64,000 bases of DNA from Platycnemis pennipes (taxonomy: Eukaryota; Arthropoda; Insecta; Odonata; Platycnemididae), in assembly GCA_933228895.1 (NCBI GenBank), contig OW121857.1:5456001-5520000 (forward strand). Reading direction: 5' to 3'. The translations under genes were made by a program, and so were the position numbers. The notes under the pieces are model-generated. The model ran no database searches. It was not told where the DNA came from and saw only the letters and a list, made by a program, of their open reading frames with translations. Of this stretch, positions 11,899 through 22,967 are shown in pieces. The first letter of the stretch is position 1, and each line of letters opens with the position of its first letter.

Positions 11899-12362
11899 AG
11901 TGAGAAGGAAAACTTCAATGGCTAATGAAGCTTTTACTCGCAGTCGTGAGCTAATGACAGGGGCGTTGAGTAGGGAAGTGAAGAAAAGACAGGTGAAAAG
12001 TTTAACATGTAGAGTTGCACTATATGGGGCGGAAAAGTGGGCTTTGCGAAAAGAAGATGAAAATAGACTTAGGGCTCAAGAGATGTTGGTGTGGAGAAGG
12101 ATGGGGAAAGTAAAGTGGGTGGAAAGGAAGACGAACGATGAAGTGCTAGAATTGGTAGGAGAGGAAAGAAATTTGATAGATGAAATTAGGAGAAGACAGA
12201 AGGTGTGGATGGAAAAGGTGATAAAAGGGCGATGGTGTTTTGAGGGAGGTGATTGAGGGAGGAGCGTTGGGTAAAAGGGGCGGAGGGAGGAGAAGAACGG
12301 GTAGCTTGGATGGAATGATGGGTGGCAGGAGGTATGAGGGGCTGAAGAGGGACATCGTGTGA
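11899..12362 (+). pseudogene. second RTE-like LINE, RT C-terminal fragment
   Basis: The frame 11900-12256 shows the order seen in RTE-like C-termini (AFTRSRELMTG, VALYGAEKWALRKEDE, RLRAQEMLVWRRMGKVKW, LVGEERNLIDEIRRRQ), but it differs strongly from the R family of this window. Near 12235 the frame shifts and continues as REVIEGGALGKRGGGRRRTG to a stop near 12361. No 5' region is present. It was probably a retrotransposon polymerase tail; no other copy is seen here. Confidence 0.7.
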
Positions 12363-12486
12363 AAATATGGGGGTGGGAAGAATTAAATGTCCATTTAAAC
12401 CTACCTTCACCGGTAGAATACTAATAATAATAATTTGCTTAGTACGAGATGAGCTCTACTCTCACCTATCAATACAAACCTTTGGG

Positions 12487-13169
12487 TTGAATCACAGAGT
12501 GAGTGTGAGTGAGACGATTCATAAGAAGATAGCAGTGGAGCACTGCATCTCACAAATCCTCCAAAGTGAATACTACTTATCTACATTACACCAGTTTCTG
12601 CCTGAGGCAAAGTGGATACGCTAATATGAAAAGTCATCCTGAGCAAAAATCAAGTGTCTTACTGCACGTATTCAATAAAAGTTCGGTTGAATAGCCAAAC
12701 TTACAGCTGGAAATACAAACATAGAATTAAGGAAACAGTTTATCAGAACATATATCTGGAGCATGTTCCTTTACGGTGGTGAGGCATGGACGATGACAGC
12801 AGCGGAGAAGAAAAGGGTGGAAGCATTCGAAATGTGGTGCTATCGAAGAATGATGAAGATAAAATGGATCGACCGAGTAGGTAACGAGGAAGTCCTGAGA
12901 AGAAGAGGAGAAAAGAGAAGTCTGCTGAAAACTCTAAAAAGAAGAAGGGACAACTTAATGGGACACATCTTGAGACACGAAGGCCTGATGAAGACAATCG
13001 TCGAGGGAAAAGTGAACGGGAATAATGGAAAGGCAGGCCTCGTATAATTCACATAGGTCGTAAAGGTCGTGAAAGAGAGGAACTACGTCAATATGAAGAG
13101 GTTGGCCGATAGAAGAATCGAGTGGAGGGCTGCGTCAAACCAATCTTAGGATTGTTGACCGATGATGAA
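12487..13169 (+). mobile_element. R family copy 2, same chimeric 5' part as copy 1
   Basis: 12487-12708 matches the reverse complement of about 7450-7673. The RTE-like frame follows from TNIELRKQFIRTYIWSMFLY through GGEAWTMTAAEKKRVEAFEM, CYRRMMKIKWIDRVGNEEVL and GHILRHEGLMKTIVEG to a frameshifted terminus and a short GAT tail near 13160. The junction ACTTACAG/CTGGAAATAC is identical in type to that of copy 1. Confidence 0.82.
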
Positions 13170-14736
13170 ATTGTCGTTAACGTAATTATGTTTTTGGCGA
13201 AGCAATCAAAGGATTGCGAAATGCACACGCTCATCTCGCAAATGACTGCAGCGCCTGTCTTCACGTCGCGGGATATCGTGGAATGAAAAAATCTCGCATT
13301 TAATCCTATCCTAGGCTCAACATTTATATTAGAAGTCGCTGCTCAACGGTCAGTGGAGTATATTTTCAGAAAAAAAAATGCAATATACAGATAATAAACG
13401 TAAATGGTACCGTTTTTACAATAATATCTTTAAATATCTCTCTGTTCGTACCTTAAAGAGCAACATCTCTTGATCGAATTTTCGAATTAGTTGGGAGATT
13501 CCATGTCCAAATTAACATGCCTTTAGATCCGTAGATACGAACGACGGAATTAAACTGAAATATAAGTAGAGATCTCAAACTCATGTTCGCAATAACCATG
13601 GTCGTAAGAATTTGGCAGCTTGCCGTATGTAGGTATGAAAGTTTTGCGAGGTTGATACGTTAAGCTTCATACTTGTTCTTTTTAATCGTCCATCTACAAC
13701 TACTAAGCTATAAGATCGAAGACGTTTCTCTAAATGACACCATGACGCTTTTTCCTACCCATGTAATGTATCCAGCTTCATTTTGATTTGAGTTGCGAGT
13801 AGTGCCTGATGAGGACCCCTTTATCGAAATCGGGATGATTCCCACGTGGAAGTAGACGCACGCGGGAGATAATAATCACGGTGTGCATCCGTGACTTCCT
13901 TGCACCTCCGGTGTTTGCCCGAAGGTGACTTCAGCCTCAGTTCGGAGCCCAGTATGTGTCGGCTGATGGAAAATACCATAGTTTCTGTTTCATTCAGGTG
14001 ATAAATTGGATGGAATCTGTCACTCCCCGTAATTAAACATTTTTTTACCCTTTCACTATCCATGGCGATTGGTTTCTGAGAAATACCCTTCCTACCCTTG
14101 ATACACTTCAATTATCTATGGTGTGCTTTCTTTTTCATGACCACTCAGGTATTGCGAGATTAAGATGGACTGATTAATAGTTATTGGGTGCAAGAGTCAG
14201 GCTGGGCTCCGCACATAATGGATACTTTAATGGATTCGCTTAAAATTCATACCCGTCTAATCCCGAAGCTTAATTACTCCGCCGTCGAAAAGTGGTAATT
14301 TAGGTGTGTGACACACTTTGGCCACGCTATAGATGATATGAATCGGTTCTCTATTTGTTGAACCGATCAGCAAAGGAAGTGACTCGCACAGTGACCGAGG
14401 AAATGGAGGGGTCATCTCTACTTTCGGTTGGGTTTCCGCCGTCGATTAACGTGTAATTTAAAACGAATCGCTTGGCCGTAGTCGAGTAATTTCCCAACGG
14501 AGGGTTGAAAAAGCCTGCGGAGTGGATGGTTGAGGTCTCATTTCATGTAGCCTCGAAAGAGAGTGATAAGTATTCATAGACCTATGCGCGCACGTAAGTA
14601 AATGAGTCTTGCATTACTTAGAATAATGTTGAGGCAAGGTTCAGTCTGGAAACCACGTTTTTATGGATGAATCCTTTCCAATTTAAAATCAGTTCTCCTA
14701 TATTATCAGTTCTCTAATTACATCTTTCCTCTCATT
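13170..14736. other. no gene recognised; one hammerhead-like motif
   Basis: Unique sequence. CTGATGAGGACCCC...TCGAAA occurs at about 13806-13832 on +. It resembles the motif in the foldbacks but its stem II does not pair well. The minus-strand frame 13821-14111 is open for 96 codons without a known motif. Confidence 0.35.
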
Positions 14737-15218
14737 AACTCGGTCTAAATAACGAACTTGAACGTGTGCAGCGATGATCGGCAAGATTTGTGAAGGGACG
14801 GTACGATAACTATATTAGTGTAGCCAGTCTATTAAATGAATTAAAGTGGGAATCATTGTCAGATCGCAGGTTGATATTTAGACTAATCTCCTAAATAAAT
14901 TCCAAGACCATATTTTCAGTGATGACGTTATAAATATTTTGCAAACCCCAACTTACTATGGTAGACTGGACCATAATTACAAAATTAGAGTAATTGATTG
15001 CCGAACTGACAGATTCAAATTGTCCTTTTTCCCTCGTACAATAAGGGATATGAATAATGGTAAATATGTCCAATACGAGTGATTGAATCCATAGCATAGG
15101 TAGTTGCATGTTGGTATAAGGACTTGAAGGTAACAAAACTAACAGCACGTTTTTGCATGCGTAGTTTGCTATTTTTATCTTTTTAAATATTGCAGTTTAG
15201 ACTAATATATCAATACCG
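14737..15218 (+). mobile_element. LINE-B copy 4, truncated at both ends
   Basis: It starts at the GLNNELERVQ-coding segment and continues through the YYGRLDHNYKI and IDCRTDRFKLSFFPRTIRD regions into the 3' UTR. It stops near 15218 before the hairpin and tail, so the 3' end was lost by later deletion or rearrangement. Stops are frequent. Confidence 0.8.
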
Positions 15219-16080
15219 TGATAATGGCTTGATTCATACTCATCAAACTCGAAGTTTTACACCACTCCCAAACTGAAATGAACTGAATCACGCAACTGAT
15301 TTAGGTGATAGATCTGGCGATAGCTAACCTAGGTTGTTACCGGCCAATAGCAGAACCGGCATAAGAATGTACTCCCTGATTGGCGGAGCGTAACCTTTGA
15401 GCGGGAATTCAACAAGGATTGCGATGTTTTAAGCAAGAGAATTCAATGTCTCACTTTTTGTGAGAAACAGACGACTCGCCCTGGTTACGGGAACCCCCTG
15501 ATCAAGGAGGAGGAAGTAATTAATATATGGATGTGATAAAGTTCAAATTTTAAGTGCTGCAAAGCCAAAATAATGCCCCATGAAAATAATACATACTTTA
15601 TCTAAAGACTAACGGTACTTCCTAGTGCGAGGCGAATCCGCGAGCCATTGGGTTGTGTGACTGCAGCGATACATTTCCAGCTACCGTGGCAAGTTGTAAT
15701 GCACAAAATTTGTTTTGAAATCGGTTGCGAGAAATGTTGTTGCAAGTTGCGAGGCAACTGGGTGAAATTGTCTAGAATGCGGTCAGGGTTAAGTGAAGTG
15801 CTAATGATACCTCGAGAGTGCAAGTTCAAAGACTTCCTCCTTCAAGTTCTTCATTGAATGGTAGAGTCCGAAGATCTGCCTATATTTGGACTACTACACT
15901 TGTTGGCATTGATATTTGTATACTTTATCCCATTTACTGCACCAGTTTTCTTTCACATTGCTTCTCGCACGAAGCTAGTCCTCTCCATTGCTTTATCAGT
16001 TACATATGAGTAGGTAGCGTTCTGTGAGTAGCTACGGATGAATAATAACTATGGGACGTAGGTAAGTCTTTAATGTACCG
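15219..16080. other. no feature recognised
   Basis: Unique sequence. An open frame at 15648-15857 and its opposite-strand counterpart have no known motif. A GTAAGT donor-like string at about 16050 has no supporting exon. Confidence 0.35.
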
Positions 16081-16136
16081 GCGTGGAAACCCATCTTTGG
16101 ATCTTTGGTTCGAATCCCGCCTTGACCGGAAATGCC
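16081..16136 (+). mobile_element. degenerate tRNA-like SINE head (S)
   Basis: A perfect B-box GGTTCGAATCC is followed by CGCCTTGACC, close to the T-arm/acceptor of the other S heads (TCAAGGCG in 28.1 kb and 42 kb). The A-box half is eroded. Confidence 0.45.
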
Positions 16137-17744
16137 ATGCTTGTCGTAGGAATTTGCTTTGATTATTTGATGTGAAAATAATCTTGACGATTGTATAGCC
16201 TAGACATGATATGTCTTCACTTATTCCCCTGTTGAGGAGAAAATCGGATTGAGGTTTAGAAATGTTTCGGCCGTTTCCAGGAGGAATTATTTTATCTGGG
16301 TCGGAAAAATCGCTGCCTTATGCTTTCTATTCTCTTACCCAGATGGTATATGATATGTTACGAGATACCTTAATTATTAGCTGTTACTACTATTTTTTAT
16401 CATTTTTGACAGAAGTTCGAGAAACAGACGTGTATGGGGAGAAGGAAAGAGGAACATTGGGGATGCTACTTGTTTTTGCCGATGTTTCGATATCTTACGT
16501 GAGTGCCCTTTGATTTTTGGAATAAATGAACGTCTGAGTGTAAAATTGTCACCCAACCACCGGAGTGGGGAGACGCCTGCTCCTCATGATTAGTGAAACA
16601 TTTTATAAAATGTCGAAGACATTCTGCTGGACGTAGGCTACTAGCATCAGTAACGGGATACGCGAAGTGTGCGTCAGATACGCGTATTACGGCTCTTCAG
16701 TGAGCTGAAGGGAGAGCACTTGCAACACAGGGTAGTAAGTCTACGACGCACATCCTTGTTCTGTCCTTCCACATTGACTACGCTCTTTTTGAGCTCTATC
16801 CTCCCAGTAGGTGTGCCCATTTGAGAGTGTGAGTGAGTGTTTTTTTTAGAGCTTGTGAGTGTGTTCATAACCCAGGCATCCTGACCAGGGTCCCATCAGC
16901 CCTGTGAAGGATCCCAATTGGGTTGAGTTGTGTGTGTCTGTGGTTGTGTCACTGACGAGGAAGTAACATTCCCCTAAACCACCACAGGAGGGTTTTCTGG
17001 TTGACAGGCTGTACAACCAACACAACAATTTGTCCTTGACGAGGGTTGCCACAATTTTACGGCCATTGGAGAATTTTATATTAATTATATTTGTCATTTT
17101 AAGAGGCTGTAGAGCTCATCTACTTACATTTAACTAGTAATTGTTCGCGTGAAAAATATGGTTATTGACCTAAGGAAGCAAAGGTATCTGTTTTCCGGAT
17201 CATAATGTGTCTCTAATGCAAGCACCGTAGCTCTCTCCCGCTTGTGAGACTGTCGCCTCGGGGCGCGGGGGTGCAAGACGTCCTCCCTCGCATGGGTATT
17301 ACCCAGTGGGCGTGTGTTTGCGCTGGTGGGAGGGGAGGGAAAAAGCAATTGCTATTAATTAGAGATCGCGGGGATTGCATCAATCACCGGTTCGGGGGTG
17401 GATTGGACGGCTGAGTTCGTGAGACGCCCCGAGAGACAATGGGGCTGTCGCCCGGGGCACTTCCGATTAATCAATCACGCCTCCTCCTCGTCGCCCCGAA
17501 TGCTGGAAAGTGTCCTGGGGCCCCACCGCCCGCTGTGGGCCCCTAATACGCTCCGTGAGCTTTACGTCTTCGGATGGGGCTGGCCGAGACGATAGCGCCT
17601 TATTGCGGGCGAAATTTAAATCGCCGAGTCTCCGAGATTTCTTCATGGATATGATATTGAAACTATTCCGAGTCATTCCATTTTAAATTGACCACTTTTT
17701 CGAAAATTAGGCGCCTCACCATCTCAGATTTCAACGAAATTTGT
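16137..17744. other. no gene recognised; GC-rich island at 17220-17600
   Basis: 17220-17600 is strongly GC- and CpG-rich, unique in the window and open in several frames, which GC-richness alone can cause. Frames at 16262-16513 and on minus at 16846-17097 carry no known motif. The island could be a promoter or conserved element. Confidence 0.35.
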
Positions 17745-18378
17745 CCGAGAAATCAGCTACTTTTCCCTTGTTAGACCTCATTTGGAATATGCTGTTAGTG
17801 TATGTGATCCCTACGAAATCGGTTTAAATTATGGACTTGAACGTGTACAACGAAGATAGGCAAGATTTGTAAAGGGACGATACGATAATTATATTAGCGT
17901 AACCAGTCTATTAAATGAATTAAATTAGGAATCATTGTCTGATCGCAGGTTGAAATTCAGACTTAATCTCTTCAACAAATTCCAAGACCGTATTTTCAGT
18001 GATGATGTTTAAAATAATTTTCGAACCCCAACTTACTACGGTAGTCTGGACCATAATCATAAAATTAAAGAAATTGATTGCCGAACTGACAGATTCAAAA
18101 TAACCTTTTTTCCTCGTACAATTAGGGATATGAATAACGGTAAATATATCCAATACGTGTAGCTGCATGTTGGTATAAGGACTTGAAGCTAACCCAAGTA
18201 ACAGCATGTTTTCGCATGTTTGCTTTGCTATTTTTATTATTTTAAAATCGTGAAGTTTAGAACAGTATATAAATACTAATCCTTTTTTATGGATGATATG
18301 TATTGCATGTTTGGTGAGAATTCACCCCCTGTCACACACCTTTATGGTGGCTTGCAGGGTATTGTGTAGATGTAGATG
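17745..18378 (+). mobile_element. LINE-B copy 5
   Basis: It begins at the REISYFSLVRPHLEY segment, with stops in the coding part. The 3' UTR carries a small deletion near 18160 relative to the other copies. The hairpin CCCTGTCACACACC...GCAGGG and a TAGATG tail end it at 18378. 5'-truncated and inactive. Confidence 0.85.
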
Positions 18379-19180
18379 AAATTCGGCTCGTAGGGAGTGT
18401 GACGCTTGTGACCTATAATACGTTGACTAAATTCACAGAAAAAAATTTCACCCCTGAGTTATACGCAAATGTACATCATTCGGGCGCTTGAAAAACGTCA
18501 TGTCACGCTAAAATTGTACAAGCTCCAGGAAACTTATTTTACTTAGGTCAAATATAAATAAGGTAGCAATGGAAAGGAATAAGCCTATAATTGATACTAT
18601 TGATCTTGAACGTCGACTTTGTGCAAGTTTTAATGTTTCTTCAACTGCTCTAATTCAAGTTGAAAATGTCGTTTTTTTGTAACTTTGGGCAATAAATAAA
18701 ACCAGATGAACTTCAAGTGACAGGCTAATTTTTTTCGTGTTGATATTCACGTTTGCGTAGTGCAAGAATAAAAAGTAAAATTTAGATTTTAGCCAACCTT
18801 CTCGGAGGAAATATCCCAATAACCTTAGAAATTTGGCAAAAAATTGATTTTCGGAGTTAAAAAAATCCATGTGGCACAGGTTTTAAAAATCAGGTGAGTA
18901 CTGATTTAGCAAGTTATAAAGGTGTTTGAAGAAAAAAATGAATTGAGTTGTGCTTTTCAGGGGTTGGATAGATTGGATTTCAGGATTGGAATTTGTGTAA
19001 AATACAACGCTCATGAGGATGCCGGCGATGGGCCGGAATAATGTAGGTATTCCATAAACTATCATGTAATCAAGTTAAGAATGGTATGAAAACGAACAGA
19101 GAACGTTTATAGGGTCATTAGAACCAGAACGGTGGTTCACCCGTATTCAAACCTTTCCTGCAGTGTTCGTCCACCCGTAT
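18379..19180. other. AT-rich, no gene recognised
   Basis: Mostly AT-rich with short frames only. An acceptor-like TGCTTTTCAG at about 18960 is followed by 26 open codons without a donor. Confidence 0.4.
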
Positions 19181-19494
19181 TAGAGAGATTGATTGTCGTA
19201 CCGATAGATTTAAAGTGTCATTTACCCCTTTTACTGAAAGAGAACACAAATAGGCATCATAGCAAAGGGATAGGTAGGGGACATTATTAGAATAATCTGT
19301 AGTGTATGATGCATGTATTAACAACCAATCTCTTTATTACTCTGAGGGTACTAACCATCTAGCTGCATCGGACCGTATTATCTAGCATTTCCCCATGTAG
19401 TAGCCTAGTTGCATGTCAATGATGCATGTTTGGTGATCTTCATCCCCTGCCACACACCCTCACGGTGACTCGCAAGGTGTTACATAGATGTAGA
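19181..19494 (+). mobile_element. LINE-A copy 2, diverged 3' fragment
   Basis: It starts at the REIDCRTDRFK-coding segment and includes the LINE-A 3' UTR (CTGTAGTGTATGATGCATGT), the hairpin CCCTGCCACACACCCTCACG and an eroded TAGATG end. It is the most diverged LINE-A copy here, suggesting an old insertion. Confidence 0.8.
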
Positions 19495-20439
19495 TTTATT
19501 TAATTATTCCTAGATCGCTTTGTCTCATCACAAATGCCCATGAAACTTGTTTACAAAAATCAGATCAGTGACAGGTAGATGCCATATCATTCGCTTTGCG
19601 ATTGTTTTGTGGCATTCCACTCAGTGAAGGCTTTATTTCCACTGCTGAAGGTCTCTTGAAGGAAACTGCTTTTCGGGGGAAGGCTACGGTGGACTTAGTA
19701 GGGCTTGGAAAGGACCAGGTGACGGAAAGTGGTTATAGTTCGCCATCCATTTTCCATATTTTTACGTAGAATAAAGCAAATATCAGGGTTTCCCATTGCA
19801 ACTCCTATGTAGTGAGTTTATTTGGAAAATTTAGTTGGTAATTTATCCTACAATCCTTAATACTGAGAATCCTTCAGCTCCATTCATTAAACTTTATCCC
19901 CGCATGCTCTGCTTCTCGACAGTCTAATCCCTCTGGGACATATCTCGTGCATTCGGTTTATGTAATTGGTCTTTCCCAACCTCCCTTCTAGAGCGTTGGT
20001 ACTAATTGTACTAAATTATACCAGTTATTGCAAAAAATATCTAATCCTATGGCGTGACACTCATTTTTCTGGTGTATTTCTGGTTGCATTGTGGAAGTGA
20101 AACTGGGTTCTCTTCCCTTTAATCCCAGTATTTTGTGGAATAATAGGTTATTTTTGCATTCTAACAGTTGCCTGTCGTAAGTGAGACTTGAGTCTTGCGT
20201 TTTTAAAGATGAAACATTGCTGTCTCGGGAGGTTAGAGCTTTCGAAAGTGAGGAATCATTTTTCATCACATAGAATGGATAAGCAAATACAGAACTCTCA
20301 TAAATCTTTTGATATCAACATCAGAATTCGTTCTCATAATTCTCCGCGTGTATAAAATATCTTTAGAACCAGTTGAGTCATTCCAGTGTCTCTGGATAAC
20401 ATGACGGCGGGGTCCTCATCAGAGCAAATTGAATGCTTT
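19495..20439. other. no confirmed gene; one long minus-strand frame
   Basis: On minus, codons run open from about 20321 to the stop near 19988 (about 110 codons, including SLSKALTSRDSNVSSLKTQD). The composition is protein-like but I recognise no family and see no convincing splice acceptor. It could be an exon or a chance frame. Near 20400 the minus strand carries CTGATGAGGACCCC, as at 13806 on plus. Confidence 0.25.
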
Positions 20440-20725
20440 TTCATGAAGTGCAAACAAAAACCAAACCATTTATCACCTGTCCTACCATAATCATCCTTGA
20501 AAACCTTGCAGCAGCACTCATCAAATCAATACCCTATCCCTAAACAAAATAACCTCTCCTGACAAATGCAAAATATATGGTCATCCTTCCCCAACAAAAT
20601 AACCCTTCTCTCTCAAGATTACAACTCTAAAAACTTAAATACCCTACATATTCCTAAACCTACAACCCTAACAAAAGAACCCTACACCCCTATATCTATC
20701 CTAACCTAAAATACCAACCCCGACT
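20440..20725. repeat. G-depleted strand-asymmetric tract
   Basis: The plus strand is almost free of G and rich in C, A and T. On the minus strand this gives repeated TTAGG-like words (TTAGGTTAGGATAG, TTAGGGTTG, TTTAGG), irregularly spaced. It looks like a degenerate simple-sequence or telomere-like tract, not a clean array. Confidence 0.45.
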
Positions 20726-21915
20726 AGAAAGGAAGAAATTCCAGAATGGCGAAATACGATTACTGACACCAACTGGAACTGGATGAAGTGCATTCATTTA
20801 TACTTTTGTGAGGCCTTAATCCGTAGAAATAAAAATATATCCTATCGATCCAATGGTGAGGAAAGTACAAGCTGCTTGACGAATCTTAGTGCAATAAAAC
20901 TGGATTATTTGCTTATCTTGCGATTTGGCCATCATCACAGGATGAATCACTTAATTGGTGTGTGAGAAAGTTTACAGGTATGTGACCGGGAGATGTGTTG
21001 GCTGTCAAGGGGGATAAGAGTGGGGGGAAGGTAATAGCGTGGCAACATTAGCGGCGCGCGGTGATTATAGCGGGAAACGAAGAGGGATAAAAAAACAGCT
21101 GTAAAAAATTGGAGTACGGAACGGCGGAAATGCGTTGCCAAGGTCCACTCTTGATTAATAACGATCCATTCGCAAGGAGCGGACGACGTGTTGGAGAGGG
21201 GAAAGAGAAGAACGGCGGAGGGTTTTAATGGAGCCATATGTTGGACGTCGATGGCGCTATCCCTAGCGCCAGGCGCCTCTTCCGACCCTAATGGCATCGC
21301 CTTGCCGCGGGCGACTCATTCCGCGATTTGTAGCGTCCTATTCGTCGGCGATAATCACTCGCTAAACGGGAGGAAAAAGGCCTCCTCGGGTACAGCTCTC
21401 GCATCACACGCCAACAGAGCCTTTCCTCGCCCTCAGCAGCCCCTCACTGAGCCATTAAAAACTCGGCTGCCAGAGCATCGGAGAGAAAATGGATATGCGG
21501 TCACGCCTCCGTCGCGGAAATCCATTTTAAGTGAAAATTGTCGGTGTTATTTTATCGGGGAGGCCACCGACAGCTGACGACGACAAGGTGGGCTATTGGG
21601 TAAAGGTAGGGGTTTTCTGGCAGTGGAGGGAGGATGGAGAGGAACCCCGGCAACGGCATTATCTTGCTCTTTACGTAAGGCGCCTAGGGGACCACGTCTT
21701 AGCGTCCCATCCAACGGACGGAGTACTGGACTCGAAATGCTCTCAACAAGGCAGTCAAGTAGGGACCGGTGTAGTTATGAAAAATCCTCTAGTGCACGTT
21801 ACTATTTATACCCCTAGGGTATATGTATAGTGACCAAATTGTCACGACATTCAGAAGAATTGAAAATGAGCCGCGAGTCGCTTGGCGAAACGCTAGCTGA
21901 GTTAATAAAGCCCCT
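20726..21915. other. no gene recognised; GC-rich island at 20985-21720
   Basis: Long unique GC- and CpG-rich block with overlapping open frames on both strands (116 and 129 codons). None has recognised motifs. It may be a promoter or conserved regulatory region. Confidence 0.35.
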
Positions 21916-22688
21916 GACCTGACGCATACTTAAATTATACGCCAGAAGAACAATATGTTATTCATTTTTTACCCATATTCTAGCTTCAGTAAACGGAAAC
22001 CTTTTTTTAATGTGTCTGGGTCTCGACCTGACGTATACGTAAATTATACGCCTGAAAAACAATATGTTATTAATTTTTTACCGATATTCTAGCTTCAGTA
22101 AATGGAAATCTCCTTTTTTAATGTGTCTGGCTGTTGACCTGACGTATACTTAGATTATACGCCTGAAGAACAATATGTTATTCATTTTTTACCCATATTC
22201 TAGCATCAGTAAATGGAAACCTCCTTTTTTTAATGTGTCCGGGTCTCGACCTGACGTATACTTAAATTAAACGCCTGAAGAACAATAAGTTATTCATTTG
22301 TTACCCATATTCTAGCTTCAGTAAACGGAAACCTCATTTTTTTAATGTGTCTGGGTCTCGAGCTGACGCATACATAAATTATACGCCTGAAGAACAATAT
22401 GTTATTAATTTTTTACTCATATTCTAGCTTCAGTAAATGGAAACCTCCTTTTTTTAATGTGTTCGGGTCTTGACCTGACGTATACGTAAATTATACGCTT
22501 GAAGAACAATATGTTATTCATTTTTTACCCATATTCTAGCTTCAGTAAATGGAAATCTCCTTTTTTAATGCGTCTGGGACCCGACGTATACTTAAATTAT
22601 ACGCCTGAAGATCAATATGTTATTCATTTTTTACCCATATTCTAGCTTCAGTAAACGGAAACCTCCTTTTTTAATGTGTCTGGGTCTA
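21916..22688. repeat. tandem repeat, 7 units of about 106-112 bp
   Basis: Unit starts (GACCTGACGTATAC or variants) lie near 21916, 22025, 22136, 22248, 22360, 22472 and 22578. Each unit holds GACGTATACNTAAATTATACGCC, an internal palindrome (CGTATA...TATACG), then AGAACAATATGTTATTCA, ATATTCTAGCTTCAGTAAA and a T-run followed by AATGTGTC. Units differ by a few bases and in T-run length. No spacer/repeat alternation is present, so it is not CRISPR. No other copy is in the window. Confidence 0.93.
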
Positions 22689-22916
22689 GCATACCTTTTG
22701 AAAGTGGCAGGCACAACTTAATTGGTACGTGTAGGGAATACTATTATTTCATCCGCTCTGCGGCGGAGCTTATGTTTTAAATTTTATGCAAGAATGTACA
22801 ACTGACATTGATATTTCAGCACCACGAATGTAAATATTACCGTATTTACGGCGACAGAGCTTTGATAATGGGAAAAGTCTAAAAACATTTTTGAAGCGGA
22901 CGAACTAAGTAAGTTG

Positions 22917-22967
22917 ACCCCCCGGCCACACACCTTTATTTTGACTTGCAGGTATTATGTAGATGTA
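22917..22967 (+). mobile_element. LINE-B tail relic
   Basis: Only the last ~50 bp of a LINE-B-type 3' end remains: GGCCACACACCTTTATTTTG, then CTTGCAGGTATTATGTAGAT and a short tail. The hairpin stem is eroded. Confidence 0.65.

Noticed and set aside
12146..12410. Proline-rich minus frames
   Set aside because: Antisense shadow of the second RTE-like fragment at 11899-12362.
13806..13832. Hammerhead ribozyme at CTGATGAGGACC...GAAA
   Set aside because: The putative stem II does not pair and no flanking palindrome is seen; kept only as a motif note.
20440..20725. True interstitial telomere array
   Set aside because: TTAGG words are irregular and sparse, not a tandem array.
21916..22688. CRISPR-like repetitive array
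   Set aside because: Units are directly tandem without unique spacers, and the context is eukaryotic.
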